A model generated the notes under the pieces. That model made no database searches. It was not told where the DNA came from and saw only the letters and a list, made by a program, of their open reading frames with translations. A DNA stretch of 64,000 nucleotides from Aplysia californica (Eukaryota; Mollusca; Gastropoda; Aplysiida; Aplysiidae): assembly GCF_000002075.1 (NCBI RefSeq), contig NW_004797557.1, positions 626,321-690,320 on the forward strand. Direction: 5' to 3'. The position numbers were made by a program, and so were the translations under genes. Positions 46,871 to 59,880 of this stretch are shown piece by piece. How positions within the stretch are numbered: the first letter of the stretch is position 1; each line of letters begins with the position of its first letter.

Positions 46871-47940
46871 GTATGCCCATTACTGACACGATGTGAAGTG
46901 CATGTTTCTTTTGCGCTTATGAGGCCCAAAAATTTGTAGCTTGTGCTGGTTTTTGTAGCAGGAAAATTGCATGGAGGTGGGATGAGGTACCTTTCTCACC
47001 AAGGAGGCTTGTCTTTTGCAGAAGTGAAATTTCAATTGGCAGCAGATGGAGATTGAGAGAAAAATGTAAAAATCTTGTCCAAGGCACAGCGTTGGACCGA
47101 GCACTGCATGGAAAGAATGACTGACGCTTTGGTTTTGAATTACGCAGCCTAAACACCGGATCACTAACGCCATAAACAACGGTAAAATCTGAAAATCTGA
47201 ATGATGGGAAAACTTTTCTTGTGAGGTATGTTTTCCTGTAGGTCTACCAGACTGAGTTGGGAGGGGAATATAATGTAAAAATGACGGGTGGAAACTGAAC
47301 ATTTCTGGCTAAGGTTTTAAAAGAAGCAAAAAAATGAAAAACAAATTATTTGTTAGATCTAGTTTAGCTAACGATTAAAAGTTTCCTGTTGTCAAAGGCC
47401 ACTAGTTGTCCTCATTTATAGAGAGTGCTGAATGTACCTGAAAAAATCTCAATGACAGAGCTTGCACTTTTTCAAATTCTTCCCTCACTAGTCTAGCTGT
47501 TATTTCAAAGGAAAAGATTTATTGCTACCTTCAGGTGAAGGTTTCTAGTTAAGGTCTGGATCATTGATGTTTTAAAGATACTCAGAAATAAATTGTTGTT
47601 TGACTAATCCAGTGAAGTTCCGGAGAAAGGGACCAAAATTTAAAGAGCGCTTGTGGATAAATCCATAATAAATTTATGAATGTCATTACTACTAGGCCAA
47701 GGGGCTTCCCAATGTGGTTGTTAGGGGTTTAACTTGCAATAAAAAATGTTTGGTTCAACTCCTTTTCATGGTGATGTACATTGTAATGTTGGCATAGAAA
47801 CTGTTCCCCTTTTCCCCAGTTTGTCCAGCTGTAAAGGTGCTCTTGGTACACAGTCGTGGTAGGGATGGATTATGGGAATAGTATTGTTGTTTGCATAGAT
47901 ATCAGGCTGCAATATTGTGTTTCCCTTTTGTTTTGTTTTG

Positions 47941-47995
47941 TTTTAGTAGAGGTTTTACGGCGCTCGCAACTGCATAAGGTCATATGAGCGCCAAG
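47941..47995 (-). mobile_element. Orphan SINE/LINE tail fragment
   Basis: A minus-strand copy of the shared tail (GCGCTCATATGACCTTATGC, AGTTGCGAGCGCCGTAAAA) with no recognisable body. Confidence 0.7.
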
Positions 47996-48186
47996 ATGTT
48001 TCCCTTTGGGACAACAGTTGCAAATTAGAACTGACTGGCTCATCAAGGGGCTGCTTTCGATGTTCTTGTGGGAGGGGATACATTCTTATAGTCATTGTAA
48101 CTGTGACTGGGTTCAGTGCCCATGGTTGAATTTGTGTCATTCTTTCATGATTACCTTAGATTCCCACCTGCAGGACCCCCCCCCCC

Positions 48187-48228
<42 letters not shown>

Positions 48229-49276
48229 AAATAAATAAATAAACATTTTTTTTAAAACAAATAAAATAAAATACCCCCCCCCCCCCATATGTCACATACA
48301 TGTATATTTGAAATTAAAATGATGTCCTATGTGTTGAACACAATGCTATTTCTAGTGTCCTTGTCAGTAAAATCTTGATAATGATTGTATCCTCATCACA
48401 AGCATCCTCTCCACTTTTCACTCTTGTTATCTTACTGAAATAAATGTAATTGGAAGCTGATGTTTATAAATTATAAATCGTAAATCACCTGCATTCCTTA
48501 TCCCTGCCCTTTCATTGTTTCACGTCTTTTCCTCTCTTCTCACCATGGTGATTATTATGAGTGGTATGCAATGTTTGCTTCCATTGTGTGTGAACAGTGT
48601 TATTTTATCATTTGAAAGAGCTTTGAAGCAAGATGGTGTTAAGGGCCCTGTAACTTTTACATAACGACCAAATAAATTAGCGTTCAATCTTCTGCTATTA
48701 GATGGTTTGCATTTTTCCAATTGTCAAAATGCTTAGTTAATATCATCACAGTGTTAATGCTGAGACTTTTTTTGTTGAAGTAAAAACTGGGTTCGCATTC
48801 TGGTCTCAACTTGGTAGACTGAGATTCCTGTTTCATGTTTAGTAACTGGGAAGAACTTTGTTCAGCCTATCGAGCTGTCTGTTATTGATTTATGTCGTGT
48901 TGGAGTGATTGATTAGGTCCATGCCAGCTAGATTGGTGTGGAGACTTCTGACTGGTGTGAGAGCACAGTGCATCTGCTTAGGTTACATCACTGTAGTTTC
49001 AGTAGTGGACTTGGAGATTTCTAGTCTGTTATTGCTGCCCCAACAGCCCTGGTTGTTTCTCCACTGCATGTTTGTTGTCTGTCATATAAAGCCTGTATGG
49101 TAAGGTAACATGCTTTTTCCCTTCTTACTTTGTATGTTGCTTTCTTTTGGTGCTATTGATGGACAGGAAGTCCTGTCTAACAAAAATCAGGCTCTTTAAA
49201 GCCTTGATGTGAGACTTTCTTCTCCCTCCCCTTCATGCTGTAGAGTACACAAGTCAGAAAACAGAAGATTACAATT

Positions 49277-49529
49277 GAGGAGTCCATGGGGGAAAACGGG
49301 AATAGTCACAAACTGAAAATTGTGAGGGTATCAATTTTGAATGTTTTTTTACTCAAAACTGTATTTCTATTCAACTGTTGGTTGATATTCTGATCTAAGA
49401 TTTCTCATTCAACAAACATGACAATAAACCACCAATCAAACAAAAAAGTTTTGAGTCCTTAAGCTGTTAAAATTGACACTCTCACAATTTCCAGTTTGTG
49501 ACTATGCCCGTTTTTCCTGTGGACTCTTC
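49277..49529. repeat. Inverted repeat with about 75-bp arms
   Basis: The left arm (about 49277-49360) and the right arm (about 49455-49529) pair through AGTCACAAACTGAAAATTGT and GAGTCC/GGACTC blocks, with a loop of about 95 bases. A further copy of the core CACAAACTGGAAATTTGACA lies at about 49564-49583. If transcribed as PP1 3' UTR it would fold into a long hairpin. Confidence 0.75.
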
Positions 49530-50368
49530 ACTTGATACTGCTGGCACTGTAAGCTGGCATGTTCACAAACTGGAAATTTGACATTACAGATTCTCATCTT
49601 ACAAGTTCTACTGTCTATTGACTCAGCACACAACAACAATGATCTAGGGCACGCATCATTTTTCACAGGAAATAAGTAGGCCAACAGACTTGCTATGTCC
49701 TTTCCATACTGCTGATTCATTGGTGGACATGCATGCATGATGGAAATGACAAGACCAAAAATTGTCTGACATGAAAAACAATCGAATCGGTTCTGCTTTG
49801 GTGGACACATAGCCTTAGTAAGTTGTCTAGGGCCTGAGTGAAATCTAGTGAAAATTCCAGTTATTTTAGAACCAAGATGTTGCGTTGCCCTTACTCTTCA
49901 GAGTCCCAAGTAGGCCTACACACATCATGTGGTGGGTGCAAAAATCTTTGTTCTGTTCTACATCAAGACCAGAGGCATAGGCATTTAGATTCATTACAAA
50001 TGTATACAATGTAGTATGGCTAGGTTACGCTCTTTACTCTTCTCTTCACAAAAGTAGTGTTATTTCTTTTATTGTATGTGCAGGTTTTCTTGATTTGAAT
50101 TTCAGTATTTCATTGATCAAAATTTTTAAAAAGAATTTCCCCTGGATGACAGAACTTGTCTTTTATTTTTTTTTTGTTATGTGAAAGTCACAGGGTGCAA
50201 AAACACTTGTTTTATCGCAAAGTTGAGTGGAATTGTGTGAAAGTATTTAATTAAAAAATAAAGGTGTTGACAGTGAAGTCAAGATTCTTGTATGGTAGAA
50301 TGTTAACAGTAGAAGCTCAGCTGGAGATTTTTAAGGTTGTGAACTTTGTTTTCTTAAATGTTTTCTAG

Positions 50369-50572
50369 CACGACAGAATGGGTTATGTACAGCTTGACAC
50401 TCTCTCACCTACCAGATTTTTTCCTTGTGTATGTTTTGAATCTGCTGCCTTTGAATCTGTAGCTTCATGCTCTTCTGGGAGTAATTTTAGGAGTGGAAGG
50501 AACAGTCAAAAAGAAAGGGACAAAAATGCAATAGAATTGCAATGGGAAAAAAGTGATAGAATCTTGAACTAA
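50369..50572 (+). CDS. Candidate alternative C-terminal exon of PP1
   Basis: A strong acceptor (TTCTTAAATGTTTTCTAG) leads into a frame that is open in phase 0, the phase left by a donor at 46211. It reads HDRMGYVQLDTLSPTRFF and so on to SDRILN and TAA, 67 residues. I recognise no domain, and the Ser/Lys-rich tail matches no PP1 isoform I know. It could equally be UTR. Confidence 0.2.
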   Translation, partial: HDRMGYVQLDTLSPTRFFPCVCFESAAFESVASCSSGSNFRSGRNSQKERDKNAIELQWEKSDRILN

Positions 50573-53500
50573 TCATTGTGAATTGGCCCTAATGAAATAT
50601 GTGCACAGACTGAAAAATAGAAAATTGTTATTTTTTGTGTTTTTTCTATTTTTTTATCTGTTCCCTATTTATTTGAGTTGCTAATAAGCTGTTAATGAAC
50701 TGGGGAATAGGCTTGAGGTCAAGTAATTTTTTTTAAAGCCCAGGGTTGTCTGGGTTTTTTGTTTTTATTTAACAAATTGTAACAGCTAAATTGTGCTTCC
50801 AATATGGAAAGCATTTTACATTTTCATACTTTGTCTGCTTGTGGGTAAACAGATGCACAACAAGTGTCAAGTAGTAAAACTAAGAGGGTGGGGGATGTTT
50901 GAATATCACATCACATTTTAAAAATATCTTTGAAAATTTCAATGCATATTATATTATCTTTGTTTCCCTTGATTTTGTTCTGTTTAAAGCAATGACTATC
51001 TCGAAGTTGTTGAGTTAGAGAGGTCAGTCTGTATAATAACTCCAATGATATGCTTGATTACTTAATGTGCTGCTAATCTTTCTTGCTGGGTAGATATGAA
51101 CAGTTTCTCGACAAAACGTGACATATCCATTTTTCCGGTTTTGAGAAAAAAGATTTCGATTTTCATCTATTTACTGAATAAACTTGAGAAACTTTGTTTT
51201 CAGGGTAAACATGATGTAAGGCTCAGCTGATATTGTTGGATTATAAAATCTATGTAAACTATGTTAGATTTTGATCCTCTGAATTTGAAATCTTCTTACA
51301 TTTTTGACAAATATCGATATATTCAAATTGATTTTAAAATTATTTTTTTTCACAAAAGAAGACAAATCCTTTGTATTAATTTTCAAAAACCAGTTTTGAG
51401 TCTGACCTAAAAATGATATATGGTACCAATACTCATAAAACTTGTTATAAAAGTAACAAAACCAATAGATTGGGTGATGTAAAACAATGTGTATGAGCAA
51501 GTCCTATTTAATTCCCTCAGTTTGTAGTTTCGTCTGAATAGCTGCTTCATAATTTTGTTCAGCTTATACTTATATCCATAATAAAATGCTTTAAATTCAA
51601 GAAATAGGGGCGACTTTTAAAACAGGAGAAACATTTACGCATCATTATGTGACTTACTATAATTGGGAAGGGAAAGAACTGCCGACAAATTTTTGTTGAC
51701 CATAAGCCGACTCACGTGACTTGAGAAGAGAACTTAATTGGCACTCAGAGGATATGTCACTATTTGTCAAGAAAAATCAACCAATTTTGTCGCCTTTTGT
51801 AAAAAAAAAAAATCACCTACTTCAGTGACTTAACTGATTCCATCCATGTTTTTTTCAGGCTCTGGACAGAATTATTTTTCCCCTGTTCAGTTTTTGACCT
51901 GGGGTGCATCTAATTAATGCACTACTGTGAAGCTCTAAGTTACTCTCATATGTTTGTCATATTCCAAGTAGAAGAATCTGTTTATATCAATACAATTACC
52001 TGTATTCTGTTTGTATTGTATTTTCCCTCAGACAAAAACGAATGAGGAAAAAAAAACAACACCTCTTCGATAACTTCAACTGACCTCATTTTCTGAGCTC
52101 TCCAAGTCCTTATAATCTATAGGAATCAACACAAAATTGAACCGATATCACCCTAGCACACATTTATGCAAGAATTTCACAAATTTAGTTGAACATCTTT
52201 CACTGAAGGGCCTTTTTTTTTATTATACTCCAGGCTCTGTGTTGTTTACCCTTACAAAGCGACAACAAAACAATGATTTTTGCAAGAATTTTGCAGTTTC
52301 AATTAATTTTGGCACTCAGAGATTGAGGTCAGGCTTGTTTACAAATTCTACTTCCTTTCGACAACTTAAAAAGTAGGAACTATGTTAAAAAGTGCACATT
52401 TGTTTTGGATTTCGCTTGAAGTTCATTGAGCCGCTCACACCGGTCAAATGGCGGTAGCAGAAAAACCTCGAGCCGCCGTCAGCGGCCGAATGGAAGGAAT
52501 CAGCTAAAGAGAAATAATTGTCTTGGTACAATGCTACCAGTACTAATTTCAGGCAAACTTCGAAAATGGCGTTTGTCACATTTTGTCGTTGAAACTTTTA
52601 ATATATTTATCTAATTTTTGCATTGCATTCTATGAATTCTGTTTTATGGGATGAAGCAATCCGCAAGAAGATAAAAACTCTTCTTTATATGTGAATAGGT
52701 GAAAACCATGAGCTGAAACTATACTGAATTATATTCGACAATGATCAGGTTAGAGATTATGTCATGCTTAGTAGAATCAAAATGAGATGAAGTATTTTGT
52801 GCCTTGAAGTTGAAGTGCTATGAGAAAACTGAGTGGCACAATGTTCAAATTGCTGATTCTATTTTGTGTACTGTGTCATCTGGGTTGATGGCATCATGCC
52901 TCCCTTTTTAAAATCCTAGTGTGACCTTGCAGTTGCTCTATTTTTTTTTTTACTTGACTTGATGATCAAATGTTGCTTTTTTTTGTGAAAGGTTGTGACA
53001 ATGTGTTGCACAACCTTTTCACAAAAGTGTAAGATTTATTTACTGCTCATAGTCATAGTAATAGAAGCCTTTGTTGCCCTCAAGGAAGTGACTGCATAAA
53101 TGATAATATATGGTACAGAACGATAAAGAATAAGAATTGTTAAGGATTTTTCTTCTTTTCCCTCTCCCTCTTACCATAATTTTTTTTTGTGCTGTTGAAT
53201 CAACAATGTAAACTATTAAAACTAGTTTCCTGTGCTTTTTCAAGTGCTTTGTTTTTCATAAAACTGGCATGGTTGTTCATTGTATGGTTGGCAGTAGGCC
53301 TACCTAAATTACTCTTTACATTTCTATCATAAATATGTGCGTGTGTTCCTGTGTGTGAGTGTGGGCACTCTCGAACATGTGTAATTACTTCCATTATATC
53401 TCTTTATATAATTTGTGTCATGAGCCAGTCAAAATTAGGCCTTTGTGCTGAACATGAAAGTATTAAATTGCTCCTAAAATGCTGAACTTGGAAGTACTAA

Positions 53501-53932
53501 ATTGTTTGCATTGTGTAGCATGGGTGACAACATCAATTTTTGTAGATGAACGTTTTCTCAGTAACATGGAACTTGAATGTGAACTGTGCTTTTGAAAAGT
53601 GAAAATTGATGGAAAGAAGGAAGAAAAGAATTTGATATGAAAACCCAACCCTCTTAAAGCAAATTTGATTCACGTTCAGTAAGACTTTGTCAGTAAGTCA
53701 TATGTTTCACAGATTTGGGCTCAGATTCTAGCCTTCCTTTCACTTTCAGTCTGGAATGTTTTATTTCAATGATTTGACTCTGTGACTGTTTTCCCCCTAA
53801 GAGGGAAAATCATTTCTATACTATATAGACGTTTGTCTTGTCAGTTTGATCATATGGTGCGTACTGGATGATATTTTGTGCAATTTTAATTAGGTTAACA
53901 AAACATTATTCCTTACTTGATTCTTAAAACAG

Positions 53933-53974
53933 CCAACAGTGTTAATGTGTGTTGAACTTAAGATGTCTGCCAAG
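53933..53974 (+). CDS. Candidate 42-bp exon
   Basis: CTTAAAACAG precedes PTVLMCVELKMSAK and a GTAACA donor follows. It is in phase 0 at both ends, so it could join the PP1 tail. The polypyrimidine tract is fair. Short length makes chance likely. Confidence 0.1.
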
Positions 53975-54600
53975 GTAACAAATTTTATCCCGTATTTTAG
54001 AACAAAACCAGTTTGGAACACAGTCTGGACGGTTTGGTTATTTGCAATATATTATATTTGTATTTGTTGTGAAGGAGACATTTGTATTCGTTGTGAAGGA
54101 GACATGCCATTTACCTTGGTGTAGGTAACAAACACATGCTTTATTTTAGGTCCTGAATATTTTCCTATCTCACTGATAACAGCGAATTGCTCTCAGATAA
54201 TGGAAATAATTTTTGCAGAAATTTGCAATGCATACCATGTATAAATTTGTGATATAATGTGTGGCATTGTGGTGAAATCAGGCGATCATCAAAATAATGA
54301 ATCGGAAGACACCAACATTTTCCTGCCAGTTTGGCAGTTCTTATTAAATCTTTAAATCATTTTTTTCGGGGGGGGGGGGGGGTCAACACCTTTTATGTCC
54401 TTTTAAAATTGCATTTGTGTTTGTTTTACTGAATATTATTTTTTTAAGGAACAAAAAAGTTAACTTTGCAATTTCCAAGGATACTCAAATTGTGGAAGTC
54501 CCCAAACTTTGGCAGCAATTTTTTCGCTGATTTAATTTTTCCTCTGACACTAGACTACCCCAGCCCCCTTCAATTACAAATATATCGACTTCCATTATAA

Positions 54601-54894
54601 ATATGCATGCAAGGCACTTTAACAGGCTTTTATACCATGTCAATAACTCCATATGCCCCCAAAATTGACGAGTGCCTGATTCTACCATATTGTGACACAT
54701 ACGTACACATGCCAAAGAGAATGATATTCCAACCCCCATTGTTTAATACTCAAGGCAAAATTCACATTAGTCCCCAAGGCAGCCAAATCCAGCAATTTCC
54801 TATTTCAGGAGAACCTTCCACTTCCACTATGTTGCCCCAGCTTCTTCGCCAGGCAAAGAATCCAGGAAGCGGGAAATCGAAATTTAGATGAACC
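54601..54894 (+). CDS. Unrecognised short frame with protein-like C-terminus
   Basis: An open frame ends SGEPSTSTMLPQLLRQ and AKNPGSGKSKFR before TGA at 54892. A good acceptor (TTTCCTATTTCAG, exon start 54809) would enter it in phase 1, which does not fit the PP1 exon phases (phase 0). It may be the end of an unknown transcript or chance. Confidence 0.15.
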
Positions 54895-56959
54895 AAACCC
54901 TCAGTAGTATTTGTCTTCACCACAAGACGAGTGACAGCGGGGCCATCTTAACGCTTGGGCACTTTGGGCAGTTGATCAGGGGGCCCCACTAGCAGAGGAG
55001 CTCCATGCTAGTCTATTCTCGTGTTTGTTGTGACTTGCAGTAAGTAAATACACTTAACTATACTATTTGCAGGTAGGGGCCCCAGGGGATTATGCCCTTT
55101 TCTTGGGAGACTATAATGCTGTTAAGATGGCCCTGTAAATCAGGGCCCTTAGTAAAATTAAAATTGTGCATCATTTAATTTAATTTTTAAAAAATTTGAA
55201 TAGATCCATTTTTAAACAAATTGGGCGAAAAATGCATGTAGTTTAGATCTGCATTTGCTCATCTCACCTCCACCTTTGCATCTATTTATGGACAGGGTCT
55301 ACTTTTGATTTTGTTTCCTCCTGAAATCGGGTATGAACAGCTGGATTGCATACTGTTATGAGCAGTATTAAACAGCGAAGTTTGGGGCTTGCTTGAAGAA
55401 GATACCAGATACCTAATGTTCTTTCAACAAATGTGTTACAAAAAATGGCTATATTTCATGTTCTCAATAAGAAATATATTTGCATTTCTGATAGTCTTTA
55501 AATAAAGAATTGAGAGTATAACATGTAGACTTGATATCATAAGGAGTGGGAAACTTAAGAGAGTGAGCGAAAAAAGAAAAGGAGGGTAACTTTTAAGTTT
55601 TCCTGTACTTGTGGTTAAGACTATCATGACTGCTGTGTATGTCTTTAGCATATCCCTGTGATGCTTGTTGAGTACTCTACTTGCTCAAACTCAAATTATT
55701 GAGTACACCATGTCCTCTTCTGCTTTCATTTTTTATCCTTTATGAGTATGTTTGTTCCACAAGACCACAAAAACTAATTGCCACTGCACGTTTTGCAAAG
55801 AGGAAGCAGATGGCTGGAACATGTACAAAAATAGGACCAAGGACTTTACCATGTAATTGGTTGTTGTTTTGAACCCATGGCATTATTATTTTGTGTGTTT
55901 GTACTTTCAAAAAGTTTTTCATGAGCTGAATGTGCCAGTGACACAGATGAGCATTTTCATGAAGTTTTAGCTCTTGCCCACTGTTCCAATTTCAGGAATT
56001 ATTGAATCTCATTAAATGTGCATGTGGCTGTGTCTTTTTTCAATCAATGTACCAGCTAGTGCCCTCAAAATGATTGTCTGCTGCACTTTGTAACTCATGT
56101 AACTGCTGTAAATCGATTATAAAAGGAGTCCCACCTGGAAAGTACATGTATCGTGCATTTGCATGGTACACCAGAATAGATGTTTAAACTATTGAAGCTG
56201 CAAGAGGCCCCATAGTTAAACGAAATGGCAAAATAAAATGTATAAGAACCTCAACACAAGAAATGTGATGTGCAGATGTTGAACTTTGGTTTGTGAAATC
56301 AGTTTTTTTCTTTTACCCACAAAATGGTCCGTAAAAGTATGAAGCTTTGACCAAGGATGTATGTCATGTATGGTGTGATCCTCAATGTTTTATTGATTGA
56401 TGAACAATTAGAGGTTGGTATTGAGTTGAACAACTTCACTGAATTTTAAACACATTTTATTTTATCTGTGATCTTGTTGCAGTTGTTCCCTTTTTTTTCA
56501 TATTTGTTAGTTTTTGGCACATTGTCTTGATGTTTCTCTAGTCAAAACTTTACTTCAAAATAAACCCAGTTACTCCCATTGACTTTTCCTTGTTTTTTTG
56601 TAAATTTTTGTACTTTTAATTTAAAACTGCTGTCAGAAGCCATAGTCTAGCACAAACATAGCAAAATCTACGGGATGTAGAAATCTTTTCGTATGAATAT
56701 CACTATGTATGGGTTTTAACCAAAGGAAAGACATTTTTTTAGAAGAAAAAATTCAGGACCTGGAAATCTGTTTGCTTTGTGCACATTTGCAACATATGTG
56801 CTAAACTGTTGGGACCCTGAGTTATATTTTTTGCACCCTCTTTCAACTGAACAGCAAAAAGCCTTTTAAAGCAAGGATCTGTATGTTAGTACAGATATTG
56901 CAATTCATTTTCAGAAAAATACAAATTTTTGCTCTAGCTTGATATGTATGTATGTAGTA

Positions 56960-57903
56960 TAGGGTTTTACGGCGCTCGCAACTGCTAAGGTCATATGAGC
57001 GCGCGAAACACAAGTTGTTTACTTTTGCAAAAGTTCACTCCACGACTGATCAACTGACTTTAAAATGCTAAAATGTTAAAATATTAAAATTCAGTGTAAA
57101 TATATTTGTGATTTAAAACAACTCTAATAGGTAACAATAAAAATTTTTAAATAGTACGTTTTCATTTTACAACTTGCCATAAAGGCCAATGGCCTTTATA
57201 AAATTCAAAATTCTGCTGGGAACAACGACGGAAAAAATATCCTGCAATTTCTTGCATTTATAATATTTCCTTCGGATCTCTCCAAAGTCTAGACATTCTG
57301 TTAAAATGTGTCTAATGGTAAAATCTGTGTCGCATCCGACACAGAACGGCTTCTCATCTCCCTGTAGGAGGTATTTATGGGTCAGGGCCGTGTGTCCGAT
57401 GCGCAATCGAGTAAAAATGACTTCGTCTCTTCTGGAGAGGTCCGAAGGATTTCGCTGTTCTAGTTTGGGTTTTATTTCATATAGTTTATTATTTTTCTGC
57501 TTTTCCCAGTGGCTCTCCCACAGACTGGAGGTGTACTTTTTTACTTTATTTCTAAAGTCAGTCTGTGGGAGAGTGTTTGTCGTTGATCCCAGCAGAAGGG
57601 ATGAAGCTTTCTTCGCCAGTTCGTCTACCTGCTCGTTTCCTCGGATGCCCACATGGCTGGGTATCCATGCGAACATGGTGTTTTTTCCTGTTTCGGATAG
57701 TGTATGAATTTTCTGTTGTAGCCTAACTATTTTTGGGTGTAAGAGTGTGTAGTTTGTGAGTGAGGTGATGCAAGACAGAGAGTCAGAAAGGATAAGGAAA
57801 GATTTGTTAGGAGAATTTTCTACAGAGTCCAGTGCCATGTCAATGGCAGTGGCCTCCGCAGTGAAAATGGAGGCTTCAGGATGAAGTCTCCTCTGGTGTG
57901 TAT
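56960..57903 (-). mobile_element. 5'-truncated RNase H LINE, C-terminal third, near-intact frame
   Basis: One open minus-strand frame of at least 223 codons (57838-57167), extendable to HPEASIFTAEATAIDMAL at about 57898, encodes the end of an RNase H domain (E in TAEATAID, D in LILSDSLSC, H in WIPSHVGIRGNEQVDELAKK). The LINE C-terminal cysteine/histidine region (PFCVGCDTDFTIRHILTEC) follows, then ILNFIKAIGLYGKL and a stop. About 200 bp of 3' UTR follows, ending in the GCTCATATGACC..GCAGTTGCGAGCGCCGTAAAA tail. The RNase H points to an I-superfamily-like LINE. The lack of breaks in the surviving part suggests a recent insertion. Confidence 0.87.
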
Positions 57904-58147
57904 AGTTCCCTGTAATAGTAACAAAATGAAAAAAACAACAAAAAAACTTCTGACAAAATCAATTGGAAAATGGACAGGCCAATGTTATTGAATTGAAAAG
58001 ACAAAAACTGAATGGAATTCTTTTCTTTATTAAAGATCAATTTAAAATCTGAAGTAACAAAAATATGTTGAAGAAGCTGTACAAGTGCAATGTTAGTACT
58101 AGCTGCCACAAAACTGGTAAAACATGAGTAAAACGTATAAGAGTTTT
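57904..58147. other. Spacer without recognised features
   Basis: AT-rich sequence between the LINE 5' truncation point and the next repeat. Nothing recognised. Confidence 0.3.
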
Positions 58148-58556
58148 AGTTTTAGTAGAGGTTTTACGGCGCTCGCAACTACATAAGGTCATATGAGCAT
58201 CAAGGGGTGAATTTCAACAGAGAAGTCCTTGCAGGGAATCGGACTTACTCTGTTCACCTCTCTCGCTTCAACAGCACAAAGTCTGCTTCGACTATCAAGG
58301 CTCCCCAGAAATAGCGGGTCACATGAGAGTGACAAACATACAAAAGAAGTAGAGAAAAAATGACGATGGAATAATAGATAGGATTAGGAAAGAAAAAGCA
58401 GCAGTTCCCTGTTGCAGTTCACTGTTCAGATACAGTTTAGGAGCATGACACTGATGAATCAGTACAATTACAATTCTACTCTACATAAGAACATGGTTAA
58501 TGTCCCCCCTTTGGGAATGGCCTAAAGACACTTTAGTCAGTAGCACTGCCGTGCCC
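58148..58556 (-). mobile_element. Second short interspersed family, copy 2
   Basis: Same family and orientation as 31050-31451. From its 5' end it reads GGGGCACGGCAGTGCTACTG, CTAAAGTGTCTTTAGGCC and AACAGGGAACTGCTGC, and ends in the shared tail TTATGTAGTTGCGAGCGCCG. A polyG run of 18 bases abuts its 5' end (58557-58574). Confidence 0.72.
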
Positions 58557-58990
58557 CGGGGGGGGGGGGGGGGTAACGTACAAGAGAAACAAGACAAACT
58601 TTCTTTATGAAGGTAAAGACATGGTACATGTTAGTCGTATATCTGACATCACTAAAGAGTTCCCCTACCGAGTCTGTATACTTCGTGACTTTGTTCCCGG
58701 TTTCTGGGTCTGTAAACACTTCGAAAAAACCCCCCACAATCTTGCTCTGAAAAACAGCAAAGAACAGAAAACAGGAGATAAAAGCTAGAAAAACGATATA
58801 AAGAGAGCTCAAGCAAAATGTCCAGCATGGACACAGCAAACACACACAAGATAAGAAACAGATTTTTAGGCCCCAAACTTTTTGTAAATATATTCTTTGT
58901 TTTCAAAACACACATTTAGCAAACACAATTCATGCGTAGCAAAAAAATTGGCTTCAGTGTCAGTAGATTTTATTATTTATTAAACACAAC

Positions 58991-59872
58991 TCAGGGGTGA
59001 AGGCTGACTTGTTTGACAGGGTAATCAAAGTGAAATGGGACCAGATCTGGCCTGTAGATATCACACAAGAATCTTACTCGAGGCGGCGACTCTGAGTTGT
59101 GAATGAAAACAAATCCGGAATTCATATTGGATGTTCAACCGCCAAAATAATCGGGAAAGTATCTTATTAAATATCAGTTCCCACTAAAATTAAACTTAAT
59201 TTTAGATGTGAATACATAAACACAAAGCAAAGAAGCAGAGATGTCAGTACTAGATCTATACGTTATAGATCTACCAGTGAGTCTAACTCTTTGGTAGAAC
59301 ATGACAATTATTATTTTTTAAATTTCACATTTGGCTGTTTTTGTTAGCCTTTCGCGGCCAGGAGCTGGTGTCATAATCGAGGTCACGATCTGATTATAGG
59401 ACGGTAAAAAGTCGAGGAAAAAAAACAAGCACAAGCAGCAGTCAAGAGATTATTAAGAGTTAGTTCCCCTCACATTTGTGAGGTAGACTCGACCAGTGTT
59501 AATTAGCTTACTTAATCAGGGCTTGTGTTTGATTTTAACTGTGGCCCCAAAGGGGTGAACAGGGTATATGTGGCAATGAAACAGCTTTGACTGCCATGCA
59601 TATGTTCCCTTCAACTCTATTCCAGCCTCACTTTAAGCTTATTTAATCAAAGCTTGCGACTGCTTATGGAGTGGGCCGAGAGGGGTGAGGAGGCTATTTC
59701 TGTGGCCGTGAAACCGTTTTGAATGTTAGGCATACTGTTCGTTGTTGGTTACGAACGTCTTTTTACATTTAATTTATGAGGTTTACGTTTAAGGATGAAT
59801 TTGACAGCGACAATGTTTCAAAATTAGAAAGGGAAGCAGTGATTATTTGATTATATAGACGCTTCGCCCCTG
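58991..59872. mobile_element. hAT-like MITE, copy 2
   Basis: Flanked by perfect AACACAAC at 58983-58990 and 59873-59880 (8 bp). It starts TCAGGGGTGAAGGCTGAC and ends GACGCTTCGCCCCTG. The body is nearly identical to 22844-23736 (for example GTAATCAAAGTGAAAYGGGA and TTTCGCGGCCAGGAGCTGG). The inverted end CAGGGGCGAAG is better preserved here. Confidence 0.87.
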
Positions 59873-59880
59873 AACACAAC

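Larger units (their letters stand above)
46227..56959. other. Long repeat-poor region after PP1, possible long 3' UTR
   Basis: About 10.7 kb on the plus strand with few transposon copies compared with the flanks and many short frames, none a clear gene. It holds an inverted repeat (49277-49529), a SINE-like piece (46640-46870), a tail fragment (47941-47995) and homopolymer runs (48177-48223 A; 54369-54382 G). A polyA-signal-like AATAAA lies near 56232. The low repeat density suggests transcribed UTR or undetected exons; this is an inference. Confidence 0.35.

Noticed and set aside
49244-49326. Apparent PP1 C-terminal exon (STQVRKQKITIEESMG..) with acceptor CATGCTGTAG
   Set aside because: The second half lies in one arm of the 49277-49529 inverted repeat, so the open frame is a property of the repeat, not evidence of coding.
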